64,000 nt of DNA from Streptomyces lincolnensis (GTDB lineage: Bacteria > Actinomycetota > Actinomycetes > Streptomycetales > Streptomycetaceae). A model generated the notes under the pieces. That model saw nothing but the letters and a program-made list of their open reading frames with translations. It ran no database searches and was not told where the DNA came from. The stretch is from the NCBI RefSeq assembly GCF_001685355.1, contig NZ_CP016438.1, positions 8,494,001 to 8,558,000 on the forward strand, in the 5' to 3' direction. The first letter of the stretch is position 1. Every line of letters begins with the position of its first letter. The translations under genes were made by a program, and so were the position numbers. This document shows positions 20,049 to 28,283 of the stretch, in pieces.

Positions 20049-21299
20049 GTGCCCATGCAACCCTGGTTCACCGACGCCAAGTTGGGGATCTTCGTCCACT
20101 GGGGCATCTACGCCGTCGACGGCGTCCAGGAGTCCTGGTCGTTCTACGACGACATCGTCCCGCACGAGCGGTACATGTCCCAGCTGGAGCGCTTCACGGG
20201 CGCCCGGTACGACCCGAGGGCCTGGGCGGACCTGTTCGCCCGGGCGGGAGCGAAGTACGCCGTGCTGACGAGCCGTCACCACGACGGTGTGGCCCTGTGG
20301 GACACGGCGTACGGCGACCTGAACCTCGGCAAGGACTACCTCGGCCCGTACGCCGAGGCCCTGCGCGAGAAGGACCTCAAGGTCGGCCTGTACTACTCGC
20401 ACTCCGACTGGAACCACCCCGACTACGCCTCCACGCGCAAGCCGGGCCGCCCGCCGGAGCAGGAGGACAACCGCTACTCCGAGGTCGCCGCCGAGTTCGA
20501 GGACCTCGACGCCTGGGAGCGGTTCATCGCCTACCGCGACGGCCAGATCCGCGAACTGGCCTCCCGCTACCGGCCCGACCTGATGTGGTTCGACGGCGAG
20601 TGGGACCGCAGCGAGGAACAGTGGCGCATCCCCGAACTCGCCGCGCTCATCCGCTCCTACTCGCCCGACGTCGTCTTCAACGCACGCATGCTCAGTGAGG
20701 GCGACTACGCCACCCCCGAACAGGGCGCCCCCATCGTGCCGCCGGACGGCCCCTGGGAGCTGTGCCTGACGATCAACGACTCGTGGGGGTACCAGCACCA
20801 CGACCACCACCACAAGTCGCTCTCCCAGCTGATCCGCTACTTCACCGAGACCATCGGCGGGGGCGGCAACCTGCTCCTGGACGTCGGTCCCATGGAGGAC
20901 GGCACCATCCCCGAGCCGCAGGTCGAGCGCCTCGAAGGACTGGGGGAGTGGATCCGCAGACACGCGGACGCGGTGTACGGCACCGGGCGCGGACTCCCGG
21001 CCGGACACCACTACGGCCCCAGCACCCTCTCCGCCGACCGCCGCACCCTCTACCTCACGGTCTACGACATCCCGCGCGCCGAGATCGGCGTCCGGGGCCT
21101 GGCCACGAAGGTCCGCAGGGTCACCGTCCTCGGCACCGGGACCGAACTGGCCCACCAGGTCGTCGGCGGCCTCCACGAGGCGGTCGGCGTGCTGTGGATC
21201 GACCCGCCGGCCCCGGCGGACCTCGACCCGCACGCCACGGTGCTCGCCCTCGAACTGGACGGCGAACTGGAGCTGTACCGGGGGGCGGGGCGGTTCTGA
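20049..21299 (+). CDS. Alpha-L-fucosidase, GH29
   Basis: 416 residues. Motifs include KLGIFVHWGIYAV at the N-terminus, TSRHHDGVALWDT and the nucleophile Asp in LMWFDGEWD near residue 181. There is no signal peptide and only a short C-terminal beta domain. GTG 20049 is supported by GGAGGGG 9 nt upstream; ATG 20055 is an alternative. With GH38, GH2 and GH4 enzymes nearby it completes an exoglycosidase set that fits stepwise trimming of fucosylated, mannose- and galactose-containing glycans. Confidence 0.95.
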   Translation: MPMQPWFTDAKLGIFVHWGIYAVDGVQESWSFYDDIVPHERYMSQLERFTGARYDPRAWADLFARAGAKYAVLTSRHHDGVALWDTAYGDLNLGKDYLGPYAEALREKDLKVGLYYSHSDWNHPDYASTRKPGRPPEQEDNRYSEVAAEFEDLDAWERFIAYRDGQIRELASRYRPDLMWFDGEWDRSEEQWRIPELAALIRSYSPDVVFNARMLSEGDYATPEQGAPIVPPDGPWELCLTINDSWGYQHHDHHHKSLSQLIRYFTETIGGGGNLLLDVGPMEDGTIPEPQVERLEGLGEWIRRHADAVYGTGRGLPAGHHYGPSTLSADRRTLYLTVYDIPRAEIGVRGLATKVRRVTVLGTGTELAHQVVGGLHEAVGVLWIDPPAPADLDPHATVLALELDGELELYRGAGRF

Positions 21300-21342
21300 C
21301 GGCACCCTGAATTGACCCACGATTCGGGCACGGAAATGCACC

Positions 21343-21378
21343 CTGTGGCCGGTCTATCCGCTGCCTAGAGTCGTAGAC
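21343..21378 (+). promoter_or_regulatory. Promoter of a probably leaderless cupin mRNA
   Basis: TAGAGT at 21366-21371 is a good -10 box and CTGTGG lies 17 bp upstream as weak -35. Transcription would start 7-8 nt after the -10 box, at the ATG (21379) itself. No Shine-Dalgarno sequence precedes the ATG, so leaderless translation is likely. Confidence 0.55.
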
Positions 21379-21912
21379 ATGACGACAGAGAAGAACGACC
21401 AGAAGCAGAACGGGACCGCGCACGTCACGGACTTCGCCCCGGTGCTCACCCGTGGCGCGGAGGCCGAGACGACGCGGGACCCCAGCAGCGTCATGACCCT
21501 CCTCGCGGACTCCGGCGACACCGGCGGACGCCTGACCGCCTACCGGTCGACGTTCGCCGAGGGAGCCGTCGGCGCACCCGCCCACCTGCACACCGCGGCG
21601 GCCGAGTCGTTCTTCGTGATCGACGGGGCGCTGCGGGTGCTGGTGGGCGAGGAGATCACCGTCCTGAACGCTGGCGACTTCCTCGTGATCCCGCCCGGCA
21701 CCCCGCACGCCTTCGCCGCGGCCCCCGGCGCCACGGCCGACGTCCTGTTCACCTTCACGCCGGGAGCGGGCCGCTTCGACTACCTACGCCTCCTCGGCCG
21801 CGTCCTGCGCGGCGAGGCGGACCCCCAGGAGATCAAGAACTCCTCGGACCGATTCGACAACCACTACGTGGACAGCCCGGTGTGGAACGAGGAGCTCGGG
21901 GGACATGCCTGA
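21379..21912 (+). CDS. Cupin-domain protein
   Basis: 177 residues, one RmlC-like cupin barrel at about 50-125. Metal-binding motif 1 is recognisable (AHLHTAAAESFFVIDG) and motif 2 as IPPGTPHAFAA. After the barrel there is an alpha-helical tail resembling quercetin-dioxygenase-like stand-alone cupins. It lies behind the fucosidase gene with its own promoter. Substrate unknown; may be an isomerase, dioxygenase or binding protein. Confidence 0.85.
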   Translation: MTTEKNDQKQNGTAHVTDFAPVLTRGAEAETTRDPSSVMTLLADSGDTGGRLTAYRSTFAEGAVGAPAHLHTAAAESFFVIDGALRVLVGEEITVLNAGDFLVIPPGTPHAFAAAPGATADVLFTFTPGAGRFDYLRLLGRVLRGEADPQEIKNSSDRFDNHYVDSPVWNEELGGHA

Positions 21913-21927
21913 CACGCGGAGGGTGTA

Positions 21928-21965
21928 GCCCCCTGAGGGGCGCGGGGAACTGCGCGACAAGCCAC
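21928..21965 (-). repeat. Dispersed GC-rich repeat with hairpin, copy 2
   Basis: Inverse copy of the element at 3659-3699: hairpin CCCCTGAGGGG then CGCGGGGAACTGCGCGACAA and GCCAC. It lies 16 bp after the cupin stop and 26 bp before the end of the convergent ATP-grasp gene, a position suited to a bidirectional terminator. Confidence 0.75.
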
Positions 21966-21990
21966 AGACAACCCGCACCCGGCAGACAAC

Positions 21991-23145
21991 CTAAAGCGGC
22001 AGCACCTGAGCCGCGACCCCGACGGAGTCCCCGGCCCCGATGGAGTCACCCGGCGCCTGCTCAGGCACCGGTGCCGCAGACACCAACGGCTCGGTCTGCT
22101 CCACGCGCTGCTGCGGCAGCGACACCGCCCGCAGCGGACGCGGCCCCGACACCACCGTGTAGTCCTGCCCGAGGAACGGCGGCTCGATCGTCCCCGGGTC
22201 CTCGCCGAGCGCCAACTGCACAGCAGCCCAAGGCGCGTTGACCCCGCACAGGGACAGCTGGTGCAGCCCGCCGGCCGGACGCGTGTTGACGTCCATGAGC
22301 ACCGGAGTGTCCCCGAACATCCGGAACTGGATGTTGGAGAGGTAGTGCAGCCCGAAGCCCTCGGCGATCCGCCGCGCCGGCTCCAGCCACTGCTCGGAGA
22401 GCGTGAACCCGCGCCGACGGCCGTTCTTGGTGCGGCCGATGGCCATCCGGATCCGGTTGTCGGGCCCGGTCAGGCAGTCCACCGACACCTCGGGCTGCTC
22501 AAGACGCGGCATGACCAGCCAGTCCACCGGCTCCTCGGCGTCCTTGAGCGCCTGGAGGACCAGGTCGAGCGGCACGTACGGGCTGGGGAAGCCGTTGAGG
22601 TGGACGAGCGAGAAGGGGGCGCGCGTGATGACACGGAAGCCCACCCCGCCCGCGCCGGACGCCGGCTTGAAGCAGGCCTTGTGCCCGGCGGCCTCCAACT
22701 CCTCGACGGCGGCGAGGAGTTCGTCCGCCGACCGGACCCGCCACCACGGCGGCACCGGCGCGCCGATCGCCTGGACGGCCTCGTAGGCGATCACCTTGTC
22801 GTGGAAGACGGCCACGGCCTCGGGCGGCGGCGCCAGCAGCGCGGTACCGGCCGCCGCGAAGTCCGCGCGGTGCGCCACGATCGCCGCCTGGTGCAGCCGG
22901 GGCACGAACACGTCGATGCCGCGCCGCACACACTGGTCGAGCGCGTACTCCACGTACGCGGCCGGGGACAGGCCCTCGGGCTCCAGGTCGGCGGTGTCGG
23001 CGGCGGCCAGTACGGGAGAATCGGCGTCGCCGTGTGTCGCATGGATCTCGACGGCCCGGTCGCTGGGATTGCGCCGCAGCTGATCCATGAAGAACACGTT
23101 CTCCGCGTACGTGCGGTTGAGCCAGACGCGTACGCGAGAGACCAT
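21991..23145 (-). CDS. ATP-grasp domain protein
   Basis: 384 residues. Central part has the ATP-grasp pattern: nucleotide-binding KVIAYEAVQAIGAPVP, CFKPASGAGGVGFRVI and the metal-binding end DVNTRPAGGLHQLS. ATP-grasp enzymes join a carboxylate to an amine or thiol by an acyl-phosphate. ATG 23145 has AAAGGA 9 nt upstream. The C-terminal about 50 residues are low in complexity. It diverges from the phosphoesterase/PPTase pair across a 366-bp gap. The acceptor substrate cannot be inferred. Confidence 0.85.
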   Translation of the reverse strand: MVSRVRVWLNRTYAENVFFMDQLRRNPSDRAVEIHATHGDADSPVLAAADTADLEPEGLSPAAYVEYALDQCVRRGIDVFVPRLHQAAIVAHRADFAAAGTALLAPPPEAVAVFHDKVIAYEAVQAIGAPVPPWWRVRSADELLAAVEELEAAGHKACFKPASGAGGVGFRVITRAPFSLVHLNGFPSPYVPLDLVLQALKDAEEPVDWLVMPRLEQPEVSVDCLTGPDNRIRMAIGRTKNGRRRGFTLSEQWLEPARRIAEGFGLHYLSNIQFRMFGDTPVLMDVNTRPAGGLHQLSLCGVNAPWAAVQLALGEDPGTIEPPFLGQDYTVVSGPRPLRAVSLPQQRVEQTEPLVSAAPVPEQAPGDSIGAGDSVGVAAQVLPL

Positions 23146-23511
23146 GCAGGGCCGTCCTTTCGGGGTTCGCGGGCACGGCGAAGCAGGCCGTGCCCGGCCA
23201 GTCTTGGTTGGAGGGTCACCAAACCGCCCCGTGCGAAGAGGCATGGAAGGCGGTGGTGTTGGGCCGATCATACGGCCTGTGAAGGGTGCCGCGTGCAACG
23301 CCCGTGTTACGGATTTTCCGATCATGCTCTCGTGGGTCGCGGGGGACGCACGAGGCGTCCCGGCGGGCGCCCGGGACCGTCCGCCCGGGCGAAGATCACC
23401 CGAAGGGAGGCGCGGACCGGCGGTGAAGATCCACCGGCTCGATCCGGCCTTGTCGTCGGGCCCGCCGATGTGTTCTCGTGGTGCCATTCGGCTGCTCGGA
23501 GGAGGCATGGG
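23146..23511. other. 366-bp divergent intergenic region with hairpin
   Basis: No gene is visible. Close to the ATP-grasp start lies a hairpin, GGGCACGGC/GCCGTGCCC at 23171-23195 with a 7-nt loop, inside the ATP-grasp leader. Next to it is TTGGT-N9-ACCAA near 23204-23222, a possible operator. The rest, towards the phosphoesterase, is ordinary GC-rich sequence in which I recognise no motif. Confidence 0.5.
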
Positions 23512-24384
23512 GTGACAGCGAGGGTCGGCGGTGCCGGACAGCTGCTGGCCATCAGTGACCTGCACATCGGCTACGAGGAGAACCGTGCCCTGGTCGAGGC
23601 GATGCGGCCGGAGTCGGACGAGGACTGGCTGCTCGTGGCCGGTGACGTCGCCGAGACCGTGGCCGACATCCGCTGGGCCCTGAAGACGCTGGCGGGCCGC
23701 TTCCGCAAGGTCGTCTGGGCCCCCGGCAACCACGAACTGTGGACCCACCCGAAGGACACCGTCACCCTGCGCGGGGTCGAGCGCTACCACCACCTGGTGG
23801 AGATGTGCCGGGAACTCGGCGTGACCACCCCCGAGGACCCCTACCCGGTCTGGGACGGCCCCGGCGGCCCGCTCGCCGTCGCCCCCCTGTTCCTGCTCTA
23901 CGACTACTCCTTCCTGCCCTCCGGCTGCGTGACCAAGGCGCAGGGCCTGGAGTACGCGCACGGCACCGGGATCGTGTGCACCGACGAGGTCCTGCTGCAC
24001 CCCGACCCCTTCGAGACCCGCGAGGACTGGTGCCGCGCCCGCGTCGCCGAGACCGCACGCCGGCTCGCCGAACTCCCCGAGGACCTGCCGACCGTCCTGG
24101 TCAACCACTACCCCCTGGACCGGCATCCGACGGACGTCCTGTGGCACCCCGAGTTCGCCATGTGGTGCGGCACCGAGCTCACCGCCGACTGGCACCGCAG
24201 ATTCCGCGTCGAGACCATGGTCTACGGCCATCTCCACATCCCCCGCACCACCTGGCACGAGGGCGTCCGCTTCGAGGAGGTGTCGGTGGGCTACCCCCGG
24301 GAATGGCGCGGGCGTGCCGGGCCGCCCGGCAGACTGCGGCGCATCGCACCGAGCGGGGCCGAGACCGAGGCCGGGGCGCGATGA
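23512..24384 (+). CDS. Cytosolic metallophosphoesterase
   Basis: 290 residues with the five calcineurin-like blocks: ISDLHIGYEEN, VAGDVAETV, APGNHELW, LVNHYPLD and VYGHLHIP. No signal peptide. GTG 23512 is chosen because GGAGGAGG precedes it and the closer ATG in another frame stops at once. Its stop overlaps the start of the phosphopantetheinyl transferase gene (ATGA), so the two are translated together; a role in coenzyme A or carrier-protein phosphate chemistry is a possible link. Confidence 0.93.
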   Translation: MTARVGGAGQLLAISDLHIGYEENRALVEAMRPESDEDWLLVAGDVAETVADIRWALKTLAGRFRKVVWAPGNHELWTHPKDTVTLRGVERYHHLVEMCRELGVTTPEDPYPVWDGPGGPLAVAPLFLLYDYSFLPSGCVTKAQGLEYAHGTGIVCTDEVLLHPDPFETREDWCRARVAETARRLAELPEDLPTVLVNHYPLDRHPTDVLWHPEFAMWCGTELTADWHRRFRVETMVYGHLHIPRTTWHEGVRFEEVSVGYPREWRGRAGPPGRLRRIAPSGAETEAGAR

Positions 24385-25061
24385 TCGAGGAACTCCTGCC
24401 GGGCCCGGTGGTGGTCGTGGAGGCGTACGGCCACGACGAGCCCGAAAACTCCGGGCTCTTCCCCGAGGAGGAGGCCGTCGTGGCGCAGGCGGTCCACAAG
24501 CGGCGCCGGGAGTTCGCCGCCGTGCGCTCCTGCGCCCGCAAAGCCATGGAGAAGCTCGGCGTCCCGCCGCAGGCCGTCCTGCCGGGGGAGCGCGGCGCCC
24601 CGCGCTGGCCGTCCGGCCTCACCGGCAGCATGACCCACTGCGACGGCTACTGCGCCGCGGCCCTGGTCCGCGCCACCGACCTCGCCTCCCTCGGTATCGA
24701 CGCCGAACCCGACGGACCGCTCCCCGAGGGCGTGCTGTCCGCCGTGGCGCTGCCCGGCGAACAGGAGCGGCTGCTCCGGCTCGCCGAGACCCATCCCGGG
24801 GTGCACTGGGACCGGCTCCTGTTCAGCGCCAAGGAGTCCGTCTACAAGGCGTGGTTCCCCCTCACCGGCCAGTGGCTGGACTTCTCCGAGGCCGACATCG
24901 ATCTGTCCGTCGACCCCGGTGGGCGGCCGCGGGGCGGCTTCCGCGCCGAACTCCTCGTCCCCGGGCCGGTGGTGGACGGCCACCGGCTCGGTCACTTCGA
25001 GGGCCGCTGGATCACGGGCCGGGGTCTGGTGGCCTCCGCCGTGACCGTGCCGCATCCCTGA
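24381..25061 (+). CDS. 4'-phosphopantetheinyl transferase (Sfp/EntD type)
   Basis: 226 residues. Signature motifs are LGIDAEPDGPLP (Mg-binding Asp/Glu) and LFSAKESVYKAWFP, plus SMTHCDGYCAAAL, as in EntD/NpgA-like actinobacterial enzymes. It should load phosphopantetheine from CoA onto carrier domains of PKS/NRPS or fatty acid synthases. Such enzymes act genome-wide, so absence of a PKS/NRPS nearby is not a contradiction. Confidence 0.95.
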   Translation: MIEELLPGPVVVVEAYGHDEPENSGLFPEEEAVVAQAVHKRRREFAAVRSCARKAMEKLGVPPQAVLPGERGAPRWPSGLTGSMTHCDGYCAAALVRATDLASLGIDAEPDGPLPEGVLSAVALPGEQERLLRLAETHPGVHWDRLLFSAKESVYKAWFPLTGQWLDFSEADIDLSVDPGGRPRGGFRAELLVPGPVVDGHRLGHFEGRWITGRGLVASAVTVPHP

Positions 25062-25068
25062 GGGGGTG

Positions 25069-25308
25069 TCACGCCTCCGGCGGGCACCAGGCGTGCAGCA
25101 GCCGGAAGAACGCCTCCTCGTTGCCCGCGAGGCCCGCGTCCGCCAAGGCGCGCTCCGCCTCGGCGAGCACGGCGGGCGGGACCACGGGTGGTCGGCCGCC
25201 GCCCGGCGGGCCCGGTTCCACGTCGAAGGCCGCCCGCACGGTGTGCAGCAGCCGCAGATAGGCCTGGACGGCGGCTCGTTCACGGTCGGTCAGCACGGCG
25301 GTCTGCAT
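25069..25308 (-). CDS. Small conserved-looking protein, unknown function
   Basis: 79 residues from ATG 25308, preceded by GGGAGAG. Two amphipathic helices (TDRERAAVQAYLRLLHTVR and AEAERALADAGLAGNEEAFF) flank a Pro/Gly-rich linker; the end is LLHAWCPPEA. No known motif. It converges with the PPTase gene with a 7-bp gap and diverges from the alpha/beta hydrolase. The frame extends upstream but only with low-quality sequence. Confidence 0.6.
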   Translation of the reverse strand: MQTAVLTDRERAAVQAYLRLLHTVRAAFDVEPGPPGGGRPPVVPPAVLAEAERALADAGLAGNEEAFFRLLHAWCPPEA

Positions 25309-25531
25309 CGGGCTGCTCTCCCCCAGGTCGATGTCGTCGGTCTTCGGCCCCGCACAGGGGGCCCACGTCCAGCTTGCCGTCCACCACTGACAATGCGGCT
25401 TCGCCAGGCTCCCGTTCGCCCGCTTAGCGGAGGCGAAACCTCCTCGAAATCCCCGGTGGGAATGCGCGTCTAGGCTGGTGTGAAGGACTTCGGGCCGCCT
25501 CGTCGCGGCCGCGGGAACGGGAGGCGAGCGC

Positions 25532-26575
25532 GTGGTGGACGCCCCGCGTCGGCGCCCGGCGCGCACCGCATGGCTGCGCCCGGTGGGCGACGCAGAACTC
25601 GAACTGCGGTACCGCGTCGTGCACGGGTACCGCCGCGCCTTCCGCATGGCGGGCGAGGGCCCCGCCCTGGTGCTCATCCACGGCATCGGGGACTCCTCGC
25701 AGACCTGGGCGGAGCTCATTCCCGACCTCGCCCGCAGCCATACCGTGATCGCGCCCGACCTCCTCGGCCACGGCGCCTCCGACAAGCCGCGCGCCGACTA
25801 CTCGGTGGCCGCCTACGCCAACGGCGTGCGCGATCTGCTCACCACCCTCGGCATCGAGTCCGCGACCCTGGTCGGCCACTCGCTGGGCGGGGGCGTGGCC
25901 ATGCAGTTCGCCTACCAGTTCCCCGAGCGCACCGAGCGGCTCATCCTGGTCGGCGCGGGCGGCGTCGGCCGCGAGGTCAACCCGGTGCTGCGGCTGGTCT
26001 CGCTGCCCGGCGCCCATCTGATGCTGTCCTGCCTGCGGCTGCCCGGCATGCGGCTCCAGGTCGGCCTCGCCGCCCATCTGATGAAGCTCCTGGACACCGA
26101 TCTCGGCCAGGACGCCCCGGAGTTGCTGACCCTGGTGGACGCGCTGCCCGACGAGACCTCGCGCAACGCCTTCATCCGCACCCTGCGGGCCGTGGTCGAC
26201 TGGCGCGGCCAGGTCGTGACCATGCTCGACCGCTGCTACCTCACCGAGGGCATGCCCACCATGCTGCTGTGGGGCGACCGGGACAGCGTGGTGCCGGTCC
26301 GGCACGCCTACGGGGCGCACGAGGCGATGCCGGGCAGCCGGCTGGAGATCTTCGAGGGCGCGGGCCACTTCCCCTTCCACACCGACCCGGACCGGTTCGT
26401 CTCCCTGGTCGAGGACTTCACCGCCACGACGGTGGCGGCCGACTGGAGCCGCGACCACTGGCGCGCACTGTTGCGCGAGGGACGCCCCGGCACCACGGCG
26501 GGCCGGCCGGACACCGCGCGCACCCGCGCGGTCGAGCGCGACCTGAGGGAAGCCAGCGAGCGCAGCGCGACCTGA
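25532..26575 (+). CDS. Alpha/beta-fold hydrolase
   Basis: 347 residues. Oxyanion motif LIHGIGDSSQTW, nucleophile elbow GHSLGGG (Ser near 115), acid Asp in LWGDRDSVVP near 252 and His in GAGHFPFHTDP near 279 give a complete catalytic triad. No signal peptide; charged tail after about 310. GTG 25532 with GGGAGG upstream. An inverted repeat GGAGG-N5-CCTCC lies in the 223-bp divergent region before it. Substrate not predictable; esterase or C-C hydrolase-like. Confidence 0.9.
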   Translation: MVDAPRRRPARTAWLRPVGDAELELRYRVVHGYRRAFRMAGEGPALVLIHGIGDSSQTWAELIPDLARSHTVIAPDLLGHGASDKPRADYSVAAYANGVRDLLTTLGIESATLVGHSLGGGVAMQFAYQFPERTERLILVGAGGVGREVNPVLRLVSLPGAHLMLSCLRLPGMRLQVGLAAHLMKLLDTDLGQDAPELLTLVDALPDETSRNAFIRTLRAVVDWRGQVVTMLDRCYLTEGMPTMLLWGDRDSVVPVRHAYGAHEAMPGSRLEIFEGAGHFPFHTDPDRFVSLVEDFTATTVAADWSRDHWRALLREGRPGTTAGRPDTARTRAVERDLREASERSAT

Positions 26576-26600
26576 CGACGTACGAGGCGTACGGGCCGGC

Positions 26601-27260
26601 TCAGGACTCGGGTCGCCTGACGCTCTCCAGGAGCATGTCCAGCCACTCGGCGACCTTGTCGCGGTGCTGGTCGGTGGGGAGTTGGGCGGCCCGCCAGGCG
26701 ATCTGGCGGACACCGTGGTCCTGCAACAGCCGCTCCAGCGGGTCATCGGCGACCGCGGCCGCCCGGCGCTCACGGTCGGCGAGCCGCTGGAGCAGCTCCT
26801 GCTCGGTGGACTGGAGCGCGCTCGCGAGCGCCTCGGGGTCCTCGGCCGTGAGGAATCCGGCGTGCACCCGGAAGAAGCGCTGGATGGCGTCGCAGTGCTC
26901 CATCGTGGGGCGCCGGTCGCCGTTGATGAGCGCCCCGGCCTGCTGCCGGGACATGCCCGCGCCGTCGGCGATCTCCTGCTGGGTGTACTTGCGGCCGTTG
27001 GGCTTGAGCCGGGTGCGCCGCAGCAGGTCCAGACGCTGGAGGAAGCGGGTCTGTACGTCCGGTTCGCCCGCGGGACGCCCGCTGAGCAGCGCCTTCACCA
27101 CGGGCTCGGGCACACCGGAGGCGACGGACAGGCCGGCGGTGTCGAAGACCTCCGCGTGCGCCACACCGAGCCGGTCGGCCAGCGCGGTGACACGGGCGGC
27201 GACGGCAGACAGCACAGCCGACGCCGCGTCGCCGGGTCCCTCGAAGCCGCCAACCGACAC
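26601..27260 (-). CDS. EspR-like helix-turn-helix regulator
   Basis: 219 residues. The HTH lies around residues 105-150 (YTQQEIADGAGMSRQQAGAL, then NGDRRPTMEHCDAIQRFF) and the C-terminal HGVRQIAWRAAQLP matches the dimerisation segment of mycobacterial EspR. It also has an N-terminal helical extension of about 90 residues that EspR lacks. GTG 27260 is chosen because GGAG stands 8 nt upstream. It diverges from the MmyB-like gene, a pairing that suggests joint control. Confidence 0.8.
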   Translation of the reverse strand: MSVGGFEGPGDAASAVLSAVAARVTALADRLGVAHAEVFDTAGLSVASGVPEPVVKALLSGRPAGEPDVQTRFLQRLDLLRRTRLKPNGRKYTQQEIADGAGMSRQQAGALINGDRRPTMEHCDAIQRFFRVHAGFLTAEDPEALASALQSTEQELLQRLADRERRAAAVADDPLERLLQDHGVRQIAWRAAQLPTDQHRDKVAEWLDMLLESVRRPES

Positions 27261-27407
27261 CGACAGATCTCCTACGTTTCTCACTGGCTTCTCACAAGCG
27301 GTTGCCGTGAACTTCCCGGAGAGTAGCGGGTTGTTCGAACTCACATCCAGGTCTCGCCACAACTGTGGCCAATTCCAGCCGTCGACCGGCATGAAATGCC
27401 ACGATAG

Positions 27408-27437
27408 TTGACACCGCTCATTCGCGGGCAGCAGGAT
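27408..27437 (+). promoter_or_regulatory. Candidate promoter of the MmyB-like gene
   Basis: TTGACA at 27408-27413 equals the housekeeping -35 box; CAGGAT at 27432-27437 lies 18 bp downstream and fits a streptomycete -10. Transcription would start about 40 bp before ATG 27485. Confidence 0.5.
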
Positions 27438-27484
27438 CAAGAGCGCCGCGAGAAGGCCGCATAGGCAAGAGGGGTGACCTCCCG

Positions 27485-28156
27485 ATGGCATTTCAGGCAG
27501 GTGGGCAGTGGTCCGTACCGCGGCCCGTCCCCGAGAGTCTTGAGGCCCAGGCGTATCTCCAGGACTACGCCACTCTTCTGGAGGCCGTCTCCTTCCCGTC
27601 CGTCGTCCTCGACCACGGCTGGGACGTCGTTCTGACCAACACCGCTTTCGAGACACTTTTCCGCGGTGTGGGCCCCCACCCGACGGCCATGCCGGGTGAC
27701 AACTTCCTCAGATTCGTCCTCTTCCACCCCGACGCGAACACGGTCCTCGGCGAGCACGAGTCCCGTTGGTGCCTGCCGATGCTGGCGCACTTCGCGGCCG
27801 CCGTGGAGCGCCACGGCCACGACCACGGGCTCCAGTCCATCCGCCGCGACATCGCCCAGGACCCGATCATGGAGGCCGCCTACCGGCAGGGCCTTCCGCA
27901 CTGGATCCGGGCGGTCGGCGAGCGGGCCGTGGAGCACGACGGCGCGGTCCGCCCGCTGCTGCACCCCGACCCGCGCTGGGGCGCCACCGACTGCCGGGTC
28001 GTCGACGAGACGCCCCGGACCCTGCGGGAGATGGGCTACACCCGGCTGACGCTGGTGCTGCGTCCCGCGCGCCGCCCGGCGCCCGCGGTACGCCGTGCGC
28101 AGCGTCCCCGCCGCGCGGCGGGCCACCTCAGCGTGGTGGCCGCCCCCGAGGCCTGA
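27485..28156 (+). CDS. MmyB-like ligand-binding domain protein without HTH
   Basis: 223 residues. The PAS-like ligand domain usual at the C-terminus of MmyB regulators starts near residue 25 (SFPSVVLDHGWDVVLTNTAF) and includes FLRFVLFHPDANTVL. No helix-turn-helix is present, so it cannot bind DNA alone; the divergent EspR-like gene may provide that function. The last about 25 residues are basic. A strong hairpin follows the stop. Confidence 0.8.
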   Translation: MAFQAGGQWSVPRPVPESLEAQAYLQDYATLLEAVSFPSVVLDHGWDVVLTNTAFETLFRGVGPHPTAMPGDNFLRFVLFHPDANTVLGEHESRWCLPMLAHFAAAVERHGHDHGLQSIRRDIAQDPIMEAAYRQGLPHWIRAVGERAVEHDGAVRPLLHPDPRWGATDCRVVDETPRTLREMGYTRLTLVLRPARRPAPAVRRAQRPRRAAGHLSVVAAPEA

Positions 28157-28162
28157 CAGGCA

Positions 28163-28187
28163 CCGTCGGCGTTCAGGTCGCCGACGG
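28163..28187 (+). terminator. Hairpin terminator after MmyB-like gene
   Basis: Perfect 9-bp stem CCGTCGGCG/CGCCGACGG with a 7-nt loop, 7 bp after the stop codon. No T-tract follows, as is common in high-GC actinomycetes. Confidence 0.7.
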
Positions 28188-28267
28188 CGCCTCGTCAGCA
28201 TGTCCGCCCGTCCCCCGAGAGGTCCTCGTTCCCGCAGGTCGCGCCCCGTTTCCCTACAGTGCGACAT

Positions 28268-28274
28268 GTGACAT
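28268..28274. promoter_or_regulatory. GTGACAT motif before dehydrogenase operon
   Basis: ATGTGACAT (28266-28274) is a short palindrome overlapping the probable -10 box (CATAGT at 28272-28277). The GTG start at 28284 lies 6 nt after that box and lacks a ribosome site, so the mRNA may be leaderless and a repressor bound here would block initiation. The same core occurs at 31162-31168 (inverse) and 33196-33202. Confidence 0.55.
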
Positions 28275-28283
28275 AGTACTGGC

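Noticed and set aside
18363..21341. 992-residue minus-strand frame
   Set aside because: Antisense of GH38 and GH29 genes; no motif.
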